Shown: positions 50,902 to 51,774 of the stretch, piece by piece
Numbering within the stretch: the first letter of the stretch is position 1
Layout of the letters: the number at the start of each line of letters is the position of its first letter
Assembly: GCA_023419095.1 (NCBI GenBank)
Contig: JAEZYN010000109.1
Coordinates: 1 to 51,774, forward strand
Origin: Bacteroidota bacterium
GTDB lineage: Bacteria; Bacteroidota; Bacteroidia; Flavobacteriales; Weeksellaceae
Direction of reading: 5' to 3'
DNA length: 51,774 nt
Position numbers and translations under genes: made by a program
The notes under the pieces: generated by a model
What the model was told of the DNA's origin: nothing
Database searches by the model: none
What the model saw: the letters and a program-made list of their open reading frames with translations, nothing else

Positions 50902-51339
50902 TTAATTTTTGTTTGAAGTACTGCCAAAGCCGCCGTCGCCACGTGTAGTTTCAAGAAGTTCTGCGGTTTCCTGCCAGGTGATGCTTTCGTGTCGGGCAAT
51001 GACCATCTGTGCGATTCTGTCGCCGTCATTAATAATGAAATTTTCTGAAGACAGATTAATCAGAATGACCCCGATTTCACCACGGTAATCTGCATCGATA
51101 GTTCCGGGTGCATTCAGCACGGTGATTCCGTTTTTCACTGCGAGTCCGCTTCTGGGTCTTACCTGCGCCTCGAAGCCTGCAGGTAATTCAAGAAATAAAC
51201 CGGTGGGAACGAGCTTTCTTTCAAGCGGTTTCAAGGTGAGGGTTTCGTCGATATTGGCATACAGATCCATTCCGGCTGAAAGCTCAGTCTGGTATTTCGG
51301 CAGCGGATGTCTTGATTTATTAATGACTTTTATATTCAT
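50902..51339 (-). CDS. dut: dUTP diphosphatase
   Basis: Trimeric dUTPase of 145 residues that cleaves dUTP to dUMP and keeps uracil out of DNA. All five motifs are present: AGMDLYA, RPRSGLAVKNGI, GTIDADYRGEIGVILINL, GDRIAQMVI and the C-terminal arm RGDGGFGSTS. It starts one base after the stop codon of the flippase gene and ends 45 bp before the nucleotidyltransferase. Confidence 0.97.
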   Translation of the reverse strand: MNIKVINKSRHPLPKYQTELSAGMDLYANIDETLTLKPLERKLVPTGLFLELPAGFEAQVRPRSGLAVKNGITVLNAPGTIDADYRGEIGVILINLSSENFIINDGDRIAQMVIARHESITWQETAELLETTRGDGGFGSTSNKN

Positions 51340-51340
51340 T

Positions 51341-51774
51341 CTATCTTTTGATTTTTTGAAGAAGACTTTCGGGTATTAGTTTTTGAACTTTAATTAAAAT
51401 CGCCGCTAAAACTATAAATATTAAGTTGCCGAGCCAAATTTCGCTCCTGAAATTCTGGTAAATCACCAGCGAAAATATCATTGTGAGCAGGATGATGACT
51501 ACGTTATTGAACACATTATATGGAATCGGGTGTTTTCTTTGGCCCCAAACATACGAAACCAGCATCATCATAAAATACGAAGCTAAAGTTGCCCACGCCG
51601 AAGCCCAATATCCGTATCTCGGAATGAAATAAAAGTTCACCGCGATTGTCACAGCCGCGCCAAGCACCGAAATGTAAGCGCCGACCAAAGTTTTGTCAGC
51701 CAGTTTGTACCAGACCGAAAGATTAAGATAAATACCCAGAAAGAGGCTGGCAAAAAACAGAATGGGTAAAATGC
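51341..51774 (-). CDS. Oligosaccharide flippase (Wzx-like), C-terminal part only
   Basis: The reading frame is open to the window edge (first complete codon at 51772), so only the last 143 residues are visible and the start is missing. They hold about four membrane helices, including ILPILFFASLFLGIYL, LVGAYISVLGAAVTIAVNFYFIPRYG and two near the end, with the YWASAWATLASYF pattern of polysaccharide biosynthesis flippases (MATE/MOP fold). It would move lipid-linked sugar units across the inner membrane. It could serve the polysaccharide locus at 15612-23765, which has no flippase. An internal TTG at 51688 is not the true start. Confidence 0.8.
   Translation of the reverse strand, partial: ILPILFFASLFLGIYLNLSVWYKLADKTLVGAYISVLGAAVTIAVNFYFIPRYGYWASAWATLASYFMMMLVSYVWGQRKHPIPYNVFNNVVIILLTMIFSLVIYQNFRSEIWLGNLIFIVLAAILIKVQKLIPESLLQKIKR

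Overview
The window looks like a chromosomal segment of a member of the Flavobacteriia (Bacteroidota), most likely a Chryseobacterium-like Weeksellaceae. The evidence is a type IX secretion C-terminal sorting domain, bacillithiol genes (bshA, bshB1), families largely confined to this phylum (DUF3276, DUF4254, DUF4292, DUF2851, DUF6089, long NusB), signal peptides ending in a Q after the cleavage site, no clear Shine-Dalgarno sequences, and repeated TAnnTTTG motifs upstream of genes, the known Bacteroidota -7 element. The genus is inferred, not proven. No phage, insertion sequence, CRISPR array or plasmid function was seen.

Layout. 1-7853 (minus strand): a tandem-repeat/hairpin terminator, trpS, lspA, two small proteins, a DksA-like regulator, ileS and an orphan LytS-type histidine kinase. 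8044-10587 (plus): topA. 10588-11226: the only gene-free stretch over 300 bp, with hairpins and a promoter. 11227-14334: a large duplicated secreted protein with a T9SS sorting domain, between strong terminators. 14512-23765: an arginase-fold protein that has lost its metal ligands, followed almost without gaps by a compact exopolysaccharide operon (GT-C protein, GT2, EpsG-like polymerase, WecA/MraY-like initiator, Wza, Wzc). 23923-31471: an envelope biogenesis run (DUF6089 barrel, UppS, BamA, two OmpH/Skp), a thioesterase, RmlD and an unknown secreted protein. 31488-31608: a stand-alone imperfect inverted repeat. 31661-33752: bshB1, tRNA-His and a GT39-like membrane protein. 33763-35875 (minus): DUF3276 and an ABC exporter. 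36025-37745 (plus): nusB, DUF1573, yajC. 37815-43888 (minus): YidE-like transporter, DUF2851, bshA, GH3 hexosaminidase. 44007-45391 (plus): a small lipoprotein and deoD. 45428-51774 (minus): ribA, a lipoprotein, DUF4254, tatA, EnvC-like, DUF4292, a sugar nucleotidyltransferase, dut, and the 3' part of a flippase gene cut by the window edge.

How it fits together. Much of the window serves the cell envelope: undecaprenyl phosphate supply (UppS), initiation, polymerisation and export of a polysaccharide, outer membrane protein insertion (BamA, Skp), peptidoglycan turnover (GH3, EnvC), lipoprotein maturation (LspA) and secretion (TatA, YajC, T9SS cargo). The exopolysaccharide operon has no flippase of its own; the truncated flippase at the right edge is one candidate.

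No clearly new multi-gene system was found. The items most worth a second look are the metal-site-less arginase homologue leading the polysaccharide operon, the duplicated T9SS protein, the roughly 120-bp inverted repeat at 31488-31608, the hairpin-rich 10588-11226 region, and the Tyr-Gly tail of the Wzc kinase. All assignments come from reading the sequence and remembered family motifs; no database search was run.
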